Below are positions 35,634 through 44,283 of a stretch of 64,000 bases of DNA, piece after piece. The notes below the pieces were generated by a model that worked only from the letters and a program-made list of their open reading frames with translations, searched no databases and was not told the origin of the DNA. The stretch lies in assembly GCF_018919485.1 (NCBI RefSeq), contig NZ_JAHLMU010000001.1, forward strand, positions 224,655-288,654, written 5' to 3'. Position 1 is the stretch's first letter, and each line of letters opens with the position of its first letter. A program made the translations under genes and the position numbers. The stretch is from Psychrobacter sp. TAE2020. Its GTDB lineage: Bacteria > Pseudomonadota > Gammaproteobacteria > Pseudomonadales > Moraxellaceae.

Positions 35634-35671
35634 AAAAAACCCTTGTAAGCTATAGGCTTCAAGGGTTTTTA
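35634..35671 (-). terminator. Intrinsic terminator downstream of fic
   Basis: AAAAACCCTTG pairs with CAAGGGTTTTT around an inner partly paired loop (AAGC/GCTT). It has A and T tracts on both sides. It is 109 bases beyond the fic stop. Confidence 0.85.
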
Positions 35672-35779
35672 TTATTTAATATAGGCTATCTGTTAGTTAT
35701 CTACGCTAAAAACGCTTGAGCAACACTAGTTGCTTGAATTATCGATTTAATTTTGCACGAACTATAGCTAAAGGCTCAC

Positions 35780-37348
35780 TTAATTATCAAATTCTATAAA
35801 GGTATTAATAATAATAGTGCGTATTTCTTGCCAAACTTCATCATCTGCTAAGAATGGAAACTCTTTAAGCAACTTATTACTCTGGTCGCCTTTATTATTC
35901 AATAGACTGCGGATGATCCTATCGGCATAGTCATTAGGCATTTCAAGCACTTCTTTTATAGCCACCCGAGCATAGTCATGTTGCTTAAGATAGCGAGACT
36001 CCTCATGCATATCATGTTTTATCACCTGATGAATAATCTTTGATAAGTACTGTACGTGTGGTGTTAGATCTATAAATCGCCATATTGGCTGAGCAATCTT
36101 TGTCTGCTTAAAGCTCAAGTTTGAATCAATACCATCAGGATAATGGGTGGGCTGTTTATTAAAACTATAATGACCGCGAAGGGTCTCCATCAATGGTTTT
36201 GAAATAGTGTCAAGTATGTTGTCATAAGCCTGACGATCTGAAGCGTGTTCTGCAATAGCTTGCGATATAGGTAGAATAATGGGCTCGTGAATAGCACCGT
36301 CACGTCGCAAAATATCGTTAATCAAAAAACGATGTACCCTTCCATTGCCATCTGCCAACGGATGAATATAAACGAAAGCAAATGAAGCAACTGCACTACG
36401 CATCGTTGACGACTGCTCATTGGTTTTGCTTATAAAAGTCCTAAGCCCATTAAGCTTGGCTAACAGCTCATCGGCTGGTGGTGCTATATAATGAACAATC
36501 TCTTTTAATCCACGAATTTGGGTTTGTCCAACAAATACTGGGGACTGACGAATACCATAGTGCTCAATAATGTTCTTATCACCCAATATTTCCTGCTGTA
36601 GCTCTGCTAATAACTTGCCAGTAAGTGGTACTTCTCCTAAACCTGTTCGCCTGGCCATGACATCTGCAAAGCGCTCAATTCGTTTAATAGACTTGCCCTC
36701 ACCTTCTATGGTGAAGCTGGCGCGACTCTCTCTTAGCGTCATCCATACCGAAGCTCGCATAAGCAGATCTTCACCAAACTCATGATTTAGCTCACTCATC
36801 ATTGCCCTGATGTTAAGGCTAGCGGCTTGGTTAAACTTCTCTGTTTTGACTAGCATAGGGCAAAAATCAGTAGTTCCTGCAATATTATCATTGATACGCC
36901 AACGGCTATTTTTTACTATCTGCGTCGGGTCTGCAGTGACTAATTTTCTGCTATCGAGAGCATTGAAGTAATTTCCACCAATATTTTTCGGTGCATTGAG
37001 CGTATTGCCTGTTAGCCATTCATACAAAAATGCACTGCAACGCGCATATTTTCCAGTAGGTTCATTATTTACCCATGTCTGTATATCATTGCCACCGACT
37101 TTCTCAAACAGTCGAGCTAACATCTCGAAATGGATAACTTCATGGCGCATATGAAACTGTAAGTGGGCAATAAAGGTATCAGCAGGGCGCATAGTATCCT
37201 GATAGATACTGTGTTGAAAATCATCTTTGTTAATAGTTTCTCGGCGGCCGCCAATACTGCTAATAATGTACAAAGGGGCAACCAATTCAATATTGGCAGC
37301 TTGTATTAGCCATACTGCACCTATAGGCTCCACTATACTTTGATACAT
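35780..37348 (-). CDS. Fic-family protein (putative AMPylase), class II-like
   Basis: 522 residues. The Fic motif HPLADGNGRVHR is at about residues 325-337, a slight variant of HPFxxGNGR. Its catalytic His and Asn-Gly-Arg are kept, so nucleotide transfer (usually AMP) to a protein hydroxyl is plausible. An inhibitory (S/T)xxxEG helix is seen upstream (ASFTIEGEG, about residue 210), as in class II Fic proteins, which repress themselves. The C-terminal 130 residues are helical and unassigned. The start has a GAGATG near it. The gene sits between Shango and the type I R-M locus, so a defence or toxin role is possible, but the target is unknown. Confidence 0.88.
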   Translation of the reverse strand: MYQSIVEPIGAVWLIQAANIELVAPLYIISSIGGRRETINKDDFQHSIYQDTMRPADTFIAHLQFHMRHEVIHFEMLARLFEKVGGNDIQTWVNNEPTGKYARCSAFLYEWLTGNTLNAPKNIGGNYFNALDSRKLVTADPTQIVKNSRWRINDNIAGTTDFCPMLVKTEKFNQAASLNIRAMMSELNHEFGEDLLMRASVWMTLRESRASFTIEGEGKSIKRIERFADVMARRTGLGEVPLTGKLLAELQQEILGDKNIIEHYGIRQSPVFVGQTQIRGLKEIVHYIAPPADELLAKLNGLRTFISKTNEQSSTMRSAVASFAFVYIHPLADGNGRVHRFLINDILRRDGAIHEPIILPISQAIAEHASDRQAYDNILDTISKPLMETLRGHYSFNKQPTHYPDGIDSNLSFKQTKIAQPIWRFIDLTPHVQYLSKIIHQVIKHDMHEESRYLKQHDYARVAIKEVLEMPNDYADRIIRSLLNNKGDQSNKLLKEFPFLADDEVWQEIRTIIINTFIEFDN

Positions 37349-37380
37349 CTCATGTCACTTTCTAATTGTGTAGCGACCAT

Positions 37381-37456
37381 TTTGCATAAAAACGATTATA
37401 GTTGCAATGTATCAATTATATAAAGGCTATTCTGCATAAAAACGATTATATAAAGG
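37381..37456. repeat. Two direct repeats upstream of fic
   Basis: TGCATAAAAACGATTATA occurs at about 37383-37400 and 37433-37450, 50 bases apart. ATTATATAAAGG also occurs twice (about 37416 and 37445). These lie 35-110 bases upstream of the fic start and could be regulator sites. Confidence 0.55.
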
Positions 37457-37503
37457 ATCTTTTATTTATAATCTTAGCCATAGGGTTACTTAACGGAGTA
37501 ACC

Positions 37504-37608
37504 ATTATAAAAATCCATATCAATGCTGGCGGTCAAGGTGCAGGCTGACCGAGCACCACAGGCCATCGATCAGGTGGCGGTCGCGACACTAAACCATCAG
37601 GTAAATAA
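37504..37608 (+). pseudogene. Remnant of a small Gly-rich protein gene, one nonsense codon
   Basis: A plus-strand frame reads IKIHINAGGQGAG, stop, PSTTGHRSGGGRDTKPSGK, stop. The TGA at 37546-37548 stands where CGA (Arg) would give a GRPSTTG continuation, a pattern I associate with small Gly-rich proteins. A GGAG lies upstream, but the frame starts at ATT. Recognition is weak. Confidence 0.35.
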
Positions 37609-37643
37609 ATACTCGAGTGGTCACTAGTTACTCTGCGTACAGC

Positions 37644-40600
37644 CTATCCTGAAATTTCAGTACTCAGCTTGGTATCGAGCATCAATCGAATAAACGTCTG
37701 AAACTGCTTAGGGTTAGACAATAAGTGCATAGTCATATCTTCAAACGTACCTTTAGCATCAAACATAGCATCCTCGGCAGCGTTTGGATAACCGCCCAGC
37801 ATAATTTGATCCACGCTATTATTGCTAAACTGCTTGACCACAATCTCGTTCTCAGTGACCTTATCCCAAATAGTATTCATAAAGTTCACTTTGTCTTTAT
37901 CGGTAAAATCCTCACCAGTAAAAACTTGGTTTAAGCTCTCAATAATCTGAGACAGTAGCGCTTCTTGTTTATCCTTGGGTGTTGCTGTACCTGCGCCACT
38001 GCCACCATCTAACTGATACTCAGACTTGGCCTCTTGCAACTTTAAGTCCTGCTGGTGTAGCTTTGAGACTCGGTAATGACTCATGACGATATTGGTGAGA
38101 TCTACCTCCTCTTCATCGTCCAAGCTTTCGCGCAATAGCGGCTGTAGGTTGCGCGCATATAGGCTAAGCTTTTCTAAATCTTTATCGTCATAGTCCACAA
38201 TTTGCGACATAAACTCATATTGACGGGTAAATGTGCCTAAATCTTTTTTGAATATCTCTAGCGCATCCTGCTCGGTTTTAAAACCTTTATAGTCATTCTC
38301 GGCATTAGTAATCAGCACCACATCGCCCGTCGCCTTGGTACGCTCAAGCATTGTCTTGGCATTCTGTGCTTGCTCACGTGCCCGCTTATATTGCTTTTGC
38401 CAACGTTCGACCGCCGGCTTGCAGATATTACTAAGCGCAGCATTAGACTTATTCTTGCTATAGAACGCTTCGACAAACTGCTCCACCTCATTCCATAGGA
38501 AAATACCGCTAGCACGTAGCTTCTCGTAGAGATCAAACACCTGATCAGGATCGGACACGTCCGCTAAGCTTGCCGTCTCATAATAAGGCTGGAAAGCCTC
38601 TAAAATATCTTCAGGATCATTAAAGAAGTCGAGCACAAAGGTACCACTCTCTGCTTTGCCCTTATAAGTACGGTTAAGCCGTGATAATGTCTGCACGCAG
38701 TCCACGCCTGTTAGTTTTTTATCAACATACATAGCGCATAATTTGGGCTGATCAAAACCTGTCTGAAACTTATTAGCTACTAGCATCACTTGGTAGTCAT
38801 CCGTGTCAAAGGCTTTACGTAAATCACGGCCTTTTAAGCCGATATTCATATTATGCTCAGTGAATTTCTCACCAAGTAAGGCGCCGCTATCAGGGTCATT
38901 ATCGGTAAAGGTAACTTCACCTGAGAACGCTACCATCGCATTGATATTTTTATAACCATATTCAGCGATATAGTTATCAAACGCTAGCTTGTAGCGTACC
39001 GCTTCTTTACGGGAACCCGTCACTACCATGGCCTTGGCTTGGCCACCCAGCAAACCTTTAATATTGTCATTAAAGTGCTCAATGATGATTTTTACTTTTT
39101 GGGCGATATTATGCTCATGCAGGCGCACCCAATTATTGAGTTTAATCTTAGCGCGGCGGGCATCGACCTCATTATCTTTGGCAGCCAGCTTTTGCTTGAG
39201 CTGATAGACCACTTTATAGTTGGTGTAGTTTTTTAGTACATCTAAAATAAAGCCTTCTTCAATCGCTTGGCGCATGGAATAGACATGATAAGCGGCTGGC
39301 AGGTTATCTTTAGAGGCTGGCAAGTCAGGATTGGGCAAGCGTCCGAACAGCTCAATAGTCTTGGGCTTAGGCGTGGCCGTAAAGGCATAGTAGCTTAGAT
39401 TCGGACTGCTACGGCGGGCAGCAAGGGTGGCATCGAGCATATCTTCGCTAGATAGTGGCTTATCCTCATCTGCACTACTCTCAGCATCAATCTCTACATC
39501 ACCCGAAACTAGCACCTCTTTAAGCTGGCGTGCGGTAGAGCCTGTCTGGGATGAGTGCGCTTCATCGGCGATGATGGCATAACGTCGCGACTTGAGCACG
39601 CTTGAGTCTTCAATCGCTTTGAGTACAAACGGAAAGGTTTGAATCGTCACAATGATAATCGGCTGTGAGTTGACCAGTGCGCTCGCCAGCTGTTCCGACT
39701 TTGAGCCGTCCCCCTCTTTTCGATTAATCTTGCCCACCACCCCATCCGCATGCTCAAACTGATAGATGGTATCTTGTAGCTGATCATCCAGTACAGTACG
39801 GTCCGTAATCACAATCACCGAGTGAAACTGCTTCTCGCCGTCGCTGTTGTATAAAGTCGAGAGCTGATGGGCAGTCCAGGCGATAGAATTGGACTTGCCC
39901 GAGCCTGCGCTGTGCTGAATTAAATACTTTTGACCTGCACCCTCTGTAATGGCGGCATTGACCAGTTTAGTCACCACATCCCACTGATGATAGCGCGGGA
40001 ACATCATGGTCTCGCGTTTGGACTTGCGACCAATCACATCCTCCTCTTCTTCGATCTGCAAATGCATAAAGTGACCGAGAATAGCCAATAGATGGTCTGG
40101 GGTCAGTACTTCATTCCATAGATAATCAGTGGCATAGCGACTGCTATCACTAGGCGTATCATTACCCGCACCGCCCTCCGCTGTGCCTTTATTAAACGGC
40201 AAGAAATAGGTACTGTCACCTGCCAGCCTTGTGGTCATATAGACTTGGTATTGACTGACCGCAAAATGCACTAATGCACCACGCTTGAACGTTAGCAGCG
40301 GTTCAGGCCGCCCCGTATCAGGGTCTTTGGGCAGGCGTGTCTTCTTATACTGAGTAATAGCGTTTTGTACCGACTGCTTAAACTCAGACTTTAGCTCTAG
40401 CGTCGTCACCGGCAAGCCATTAATAAACAGCACGATATCGATGCGGTTACGCTTAGCAACCTTGCTGTCTGTTTTACCTTCTGAGCTATCTTTTAAGCTG
40501 GCCTTATTCAGTGTATAGGGGCTATAGACAACCTCAGGGACAATACGGCATATATTGGCCTGATAGCGTGCCATAATTTCTGGGTTGAGATCATGCTCAG

Positions 40601-40973
40601 GCTTGAACTGGCACAAGCTAAAACGCGCATTACGAATCTTTAACTCGTGACGTAGTACCCCCAGCGTGCCATAAGTACGTGAGGCCTTATCGGTTGACTG
40701 CTCATCGGCCTTGCTCAGCTGCTTAACTAGGGCAGTGATAAAATGACGCTCAGAGTCGATAGGAAAAGTTTTGCAAAACTTCTCCCACTCTAGCGGCTGA
40801 GTCGTCTGCACAAAGTCCAGCACGTCTTGCTCATACAGCGCGGTGTCTGCCTGATAGCCACTAGGACTGCCTAATTGCCAACCGTGTGCTTGCATTTGGC
40901 TGACGATATCAGCTTGAAAGACAGATTCGTAGGTGACGTTGTGGGCGTTCGTAGCAGTGCTAGTCTGTGTCAT
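37644..40973 (-). CDS. hsdR: Type I restriction enzyme, R subunit (HsdR)
   Basis: 1109 residues. The N-terminal nuclease has VTTLELKSEFK (PD-(D/E)XK-like, about residues 190-200). The SF2 translocase follows: Walker A QHSAGSGKSNSIAW (about 352-365), DEAH-type ADEAHSSQTG (about 472), and FTATPKPKT (about 532). SRLNRTYKGK is motif VI-like (about 765). HsdR binds the HsdM2HsdS core, pulls DNA and cuts remotely from unmethylated sites. It is the last gene of the locus, on the same strand as hsdM and hsdS but separated from hsdS by two cargo genes. No frame damage is seen. Confidence 0.95.
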   Translation of the reverse strand: MTQTSTATNAHNVTYESVFQADIVSQMQAHGWQLGSPSGYQADTALYEQDVLDFVQTTQPLEWEKFCKTFPIDSERHFITALVKQLSKADEQSTDKASRTYGTLGVLRHELKIRNARFSLCQFKPEHDLNPEIMARYQANICRIVPEVVYSPYTLNKASLKDSSEGKTDSKVAKRNRIDIVLFINGLPVTTLELKSEFKQSVQNAITQYKKTRLPKDPDTGRPEPLLTFKRGALVHFAVSQYQVYMTTRLAGDSTYFLPFNKGTAEGGAGNDTPSDSSRYATDYLWNEVLTPDHLLAILGHFMHLQIEEEEDVIGRKSKRETMMFPRYHQWDVVTKLVNAAITEGAGQKYLIQHSAGSGKSNSIAWTAHQLSTLYNSDGEKQFHSVIVITDRTVLDDQLQDTIYQFEHADGVVGKINRKEGDGSKSEQLASALVNSQPIIIVTIQTFPFVLKAIEDSSVLKSRRYAIIADEAHSSQTGSTARQLKEVLVSGDVEIDAESSADEDKPLSSEDMLDATLAARRSSPNLSYYAFTATPKPKTIELFGRLPNPDLPASKDNLPAAYHVYSMRQAIEEGFILDVLKNYTNYKVVYQLKQKLAAKDNEVDARRAKIKLNNWVRLHEHNIAQKVKIIIEHFNDNIKGLLGGQAKAMVVTGSRKEAVRYKLAFDNYIAEYGYKNINAMVAFSGEVTFTDNDPDSGALLGEKFTEHNMNIGLKGRDLRKAFDTDDYQVMLVANKFQTGFDQPKLCAMYVDKKLTGVDCVQTLSRLNRTYKGKAESGTFVLDFFNDPEDILEAFQPYYETASLADVSDPDQVFDLYEKLRASGIFLWNEVEQFVEAFYSKNKSNAALSNICKPAVERWQKQYKRAREQAQNAKTMLERTKATGDVVLITNAENDYKGFKTEQDALEIFKKDLGTFTRQYEFMSQIVDYDDKDLEKLSLYARNLQPLLRESLDDEEEVDLTNIVMSHYRVSKLHQQDLKLQEAKSEYQLDGGSGAGTATPKDKQEALLSQIIESLNQVFTGEDFTDKDKVNFMNTIWDKVTENEIVVKQFSNNSVDQIMLGGYPNAAEDAMFDAKGTFEDMTMHLLSNPKQFQTFIRLMLDTKLSTEISG

Positions 40974-41024
40974 GGCATGGTTCTTATTATTAGTTTGCAG
41001 TTATGGATAAGTTATAAATTGGGC

Positions 41025-41645
41025 TTATGACATCAACCAAACCTTGTCTATCTCAATCACTTGATAGACTTTATCACCAACAGTATGCTCGCCCAATCGC
41101 TGCTCATTAGCTATAAGCGCAAAATGCTCGGCATCCCACACATCGTCCATATCGAGGGATTGAGTATAGCGATATTGTGTCCAGTCATAACGGTCTAAAT
41201 ACTTAGCGGTATCTTCGTTATAGTGATGTGAGCTTTTGATCCCTTCATTGGGCTGAACCTCTATAGGACTAAATGTGTTTTGATAAAAATCCTTAAGGTG
41301 ATCAATAGCGCAAACTACTTGCGAGTGGCTTATCTCATTTTCGAATAGCCAGATTTGTAGATAATAAGTCGAATCCAATTGCTTTAAGGAACTATCCCAC
41401 GATTCATATATTTTGAGCAGATTGGCAATTAATAGCGTCTTAAGTTCTCCAGTTGGTTCAGGATAGACACTATTGATTAAACTTAGACTAGACCAAGGAC
41501 GTACCCAAAACTTTACGTAATCACGTTTTGTCTCTTTTAAGCTCTCAATATCTAATGCTTTATTGCGCACGCCCCATTGCTCAATAGCGCGCTTACGGCG
41601 ATTGATACCTCTTATTTTGCGGTATTTTATTATGTTATTTTTCAT
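41025..41645 (-). CDS. Unknown 206-residue protein inside the hsd locus
   Basis: I do not recognise it. The basic N-terminus (KYRKIRGINRRKRAIEQWG) is followed by an alpha/beta-looking body with many aromatic residues and a late strand (KVYQVIEIDKVWLMS). It has no signal or membrane span and no catalytic motif that I can name. It lies 51 bases before hsdR and shares its strand, so it is probably co-transcribed with it. Being a cargo gene between hsdS and hsdR, it could be a defence accessory or immunity function (inference). Broken hsdS and hsdR pieces lie directly upstream. Confidence 0.7.
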   Translation of the reverse strand: MKNNIIKYRKIRGINRRKRAIEQWGVRNKALDIESLKETKRDYVKFWVRPWSSLSLINSVYPEPTGELKTLLIANLLKIYESWDSSLKQLDSTYYLQIWLFENEISHSQVVCAIDHLKDFYQNTFSPIEVQPNEGIKSSHHYNEDTAKYLDRYDWTQYRYTQSLDMDDVWDAEHFALIANEQRLGEHTVGDKVYQVIEIDKVWLMS

Positions 41646-41677
41646 AGCTTACTCAATTTTTAATTCCCACCCATCCT

Positions 41678-41756
41678 CTAATTAGGCGCAACCCAACCCC
41701 GAACATCAATCTTACCCGTCACAGCAGCAGATATTAAAGCGGTGCGAGTTTTTTGT
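41678..41756 (-). pseudogene. hsdS 3'-end fragment (second allele)
   Basis: The minus strand encodes RTALISAAVTGKIDVRGWV then APN and a stop. It is nearly the same as the C-terminus of the intact HsdS (RTALISAAVTGKINVRGWV at about 42955-43015), at base level too. It is a leftover of a second hsdS gene, cut at about 41756. Confidence 0.88.
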
Positions 41757-41853
41757 AAAATTAGAGTAGTTCTATAGAACTATCAAACCATTCTGCTCGA
41801 CATTACTTAATTAAATTAGGGATAAACTGACCTTCGAGGTCAATAAGAAATAT

Positions 41854-42019
41854 ATATCAAAACTTCTCCTACTCTTGCGGCTGAGTCGTCTGCACAAAGT
41901 CCAGCACGTCTTGCTCATACAGCGCCGTCTCCTGCTGATAACCGTTAGGACTGCCCATCTTTCAGCCATGTGCTTGCATTTGAGTAACGATATCGGCTTG
42001 GAATATGGATTCGTAGGTG
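41854..42019 (-). pseudogene. hsdR 5'-part fragment (second allele), decayed
   Basis: About 165 bases very similar to hsdR codons for residues ~11-73. The minus strand reads TYESIFQADIVTQMQAHG, stop, then GSPNGYQQETALYEQDVLDF and VQTTQPQE, stop. HsdR has TYESVFQADIVSQMQAHG and so on. Two nonsense codons and loss of the start make it dead. It lies between the Abi gene and the hsdS fragment. Confidence 0.9.
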
Positions 42020-42100
42020 TATTCAGGTTATTGATTTTATAACTATTTCGGATATTTTTTAGCAAGTACATTCTAATTAGAATCATTGATTCATAAATAG

Positions 42101-42859
42101 CTACCTGCTTTTATAGCTCTCTTCATAACTAGACAATAAAAAGTGTGACATTGAACCTGCTAAATTAACTGCTAATTCAGCATGCCTTGGTTTAGGTTTT
42201 ACATTGATGACACCTTGCCCATGAGCATCACCAACATTATTACGTAATTGACCCAAGCCATTGACTATACCTGAGCATCCACCAAGGATTTGTTTAAAGA
42301 TTAAATTCGTCTCGTATTGGCTAGCAGACATCTTTAATAATTCAGAAGTTTTTTTATACAGTTCTGATAAGTCAGTATTTTTCCCATAAGAAATATTCTC
42401 AAGGTCTAAAATATGCTTACAGACAGACTCTATTAAACTTCTAGATAAGGTTATTGCTCCTTCTGGATCATTAGCTTTACGTTCAATAGCTTTCTTCCAA
42501 ATCCCATCGATATAATCAGAGTTTATAACCTCAATAGATTTCCCAAAATCAGGAGTCATTCCTGACTTATCAAACTCTATCGCTTCAATTAAATTTTGAA
42601 ACTGGCTATATATAAATTCTCTACGTTCTGCATATGAGCCATACTTATACTTTATCATCTGCCAAAACTGGTTTAAATCCCTTGCATGTCTGACAAAATC
42701 AGGTGCTAAGGTATTAAATTTTGAATCTAGAATCGTTTTTCTTAATATAATGTAATCGTTATCGCTACTATCACCGCCAGTAGCTCTAGAAATCAAGGTG
42801 TTTTGAAGCCCCTGCGCTTGGTCGTAGAGCGTTGGTAAGTCACGTAAGATATTACTCAT
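42101..42859 (-). CDS. Abortive-infection family protein (Abi_C-like)
   Basis: 252 residues, helical. The C-terminal half (about residues 130-240) matches the Abi_C pattern: ITLSRSLIESVCKHIL, then LGQLRNNVGDAHGQG (RNxxGDAHG signature) and HAELAVNLAGSMSHFLL. Related proteins cause or contribute to abortive phage infection; the HEPN-like fold with an R-N-x(3)-D-x-H motif suggests RNase action (inference). The start follows AGGGA. It is 71 bases after hsdS, on the same strand, and is the first cargo gene between hsdS and hsdR. Confidence 0.82.
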   Translation of the reverse strand: MSNILRDLPTLYDQAQGLQNTLISRATGGDSSDNDYIILRKTILDSKFNTLAPDFVRHARDLNQFWQMIKYKYGSYAERREFIYSQFQNLIEAIEFDKSGMTPDFGKSIEVINSDYIDGIWKKAIERKANDPEGAITLSRSLIESVCKHILDLENISYGKNTDLSELYKKTSELLKMSASQYETNLIFKQILGGCSGIVNGLGQLRNNVGDAHGQGVINVKPKPRHAELAVNLAGSMSHFLLSSYEESYKSR

Positions 42860-42930
42860 TATATTCCCTATTATTCTTTATGCCATACACATACTGCACG
42901 CTACTATAATTTCTTAGCTTGAAAAGCTTC

Positions 42931-44283
42931 TTACAATGCTTCAACGTTAGGCTTCACCCAACCCCGAACATTAATCTTACCCGTAACAGCAGCAGATATT
43001 AAAGCGGTGCGGCGTTCTTGCATGAGTTGAATGCCTTTTTCTGCACTTTCAGTTAATGCATCAAAATGACTTTGCATTTTATCGAGATAATCAGCTATTT
43101 GGTTCTGCTCATTTAATGGCGGTATGAGAGTTTTTGCCTCTTTAATATTATCTTGTCCAATGTTAGGGTCTTTTCTTGTTCCTGCTGCACCAATCATCCA
43201 GAAAGGACGATAAAACTCATAGAAACGATGTAAGTAATCAGGTACAAAAGCCTCACTCGGTAATACACCGCACACAGCCTGATTAATAGTCGATTCAAAA
43301 TTTAATAATGAATGTTTTCCAATCGAGCCAGCACCACCATACATAGCTAGTAATACACTATTTTTAGGCAATAGGGAGCAAGCACTGTCTCTAACTGCTT
43401 TTGGTGTAATCATAATTGGTGTTTCATTTAGCTTGCCATTGTTTAAGTCAGTTGTACGAACCCAAGGTATGTGCCCGTCTTCATAATAATCTTCATATTT
43501 TGAAGTAGTGGGCGTGCCTCCACTTGTAGTGCTAGCTTTCCATTTCAGCTTAGTAACCTCCCAATGCTCAGGAACCTCTCCCAACCATTCCACCCCAGAA
43601 TCTTTCATCGGTACATCAGGATTTAAGCCTTTAGTTACGGCATGACTAATAACGGCTTGGCGCTTCTCTTTTAACAGTTGGATAAGGGTTTTCTGTTTTT
43701 CGATTAGGGTATCGATTTGGGCGGTTTCATAGTCGAGGAAGTTGGCGATTTGGGTTTGTTCTAAGGCTGACGGTAATATAAGCGGTGATCCTTGTAGCTT
43801 ATCTGCCGTGTAGTGAGCAATGGTTGCCTTATTACAAATAATACTAATGAAGTCAGCAGCCTTTAAATAATTGATCCAGTAATAAAAGAACCTTGAATCG
43901 TTAGTATGTCTAGGACGAACCCTATTAATTGCATTTTGTATGTAGCATTCATCTATCTCATTATTCCAAATAGCAGAGCGACCAACATCCCCACCTTCAC
44001 TCACTAAAATGTCTTTTTCCTTTAGAAGTAATCTTTTACGTTCATCTGCAGAAAACCACATTGAACCTACGTTCGTAAGATCTATTCCAGATGGCTGTAC
44101 ATTTTGCGCTTTTAAATAAGGTTTCAGTAAATCCGAGTTAGACTTAGGCGTTGTTTGCAGCATTTTTCCTAGAACAACTGTATAACCATACTTAACTTGT
44201 GTTGAAATCCAATGTTCAGGAATCTCCCCCAACCATTCAACGCCAGAATCCTTATACTCTGCATACTGCTGATACTTCGCCAT
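42931..44283 (-). CDS. hsdS: Type I restriction enzyme, specificity subunit (HsdS)
   Basis: 450 residues with two target-recognition domains in tandem. Each half begins with a similar stretch (KDSGVEWLGEIPEHW near residue 10 and KDSGVEWLGEVPEHW near 227) and ends in a long helix (ANFLDYETAQIDTLIEKQ near 190; ADYLDKMQSHFDALTESAEK near 400). The TRDs themselves are dissimilar, so a bipartite asymmetric target is expected. HsdS sets sequence specificity for both cutting and methylation. Its ATG overlaps the hsdM stop by one base (TAATG), i.e. coupled translation. Confidence 0.94.
   Translation of the reverse strand: MAKYQQYAEYKDSGVEWLGEIPEHWISTQVKYGYTVVLGKMLQTTPKSNSDLLKPYLKAQNVQPSGIDLTNVGSMWFSADERKRLLLKEKDILVSEGGDVGRSAIWNNEIDECYIQNAINRVRPRHTNDSRFFYYWINYLKAADFISIICNKATIAHYTADKLQGSPLILPSALEQTQIANFLDYETAQIDTLIEKQKTLIQLLKEKRQAVISHAVTKGLNPDVPMKDSGVEWLGEVPEHWEVTKLKWKASTTSGGTPTTSKYEDYYEDGHIPWVRTTDLNNGKLNETPIMITPKAVRDSACSLLPKNSVLLAMYGGAGSIGKHSLLNFESTINQAVCGVLPSEAFVPDYLHRFYEFYRPFWMIGAAGTRKDPNIGQDNIKEAKTLIPPLNEQNQIADYLDKMQSHFDALTESAEKGIQLMQERRTALISAAVTGKINVRGWVKPNVEAL

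Larger units (their letters stand above)
35191..35779. other. Island right-border region without genes
   Basis: 589 AT-rich bases with no supported ORF. Contents: TGACCTCTACCGTCAAAT at about 35328-35345, an imperfect copy of TGACCCCTGCCGTCAAAT just after the tRNA (20059-20076); a copy of the tRNA-Arg 3' end at 35599-35612; and the terminator at 35634-35671. Confidence 0.5.

Noticed and set aside
41811-42086. 91-codon ORF between the cargo genes
   Set aside because: It runs in another frame over the decayed hsdR fragment; the sequence is explained by the pseudogene.
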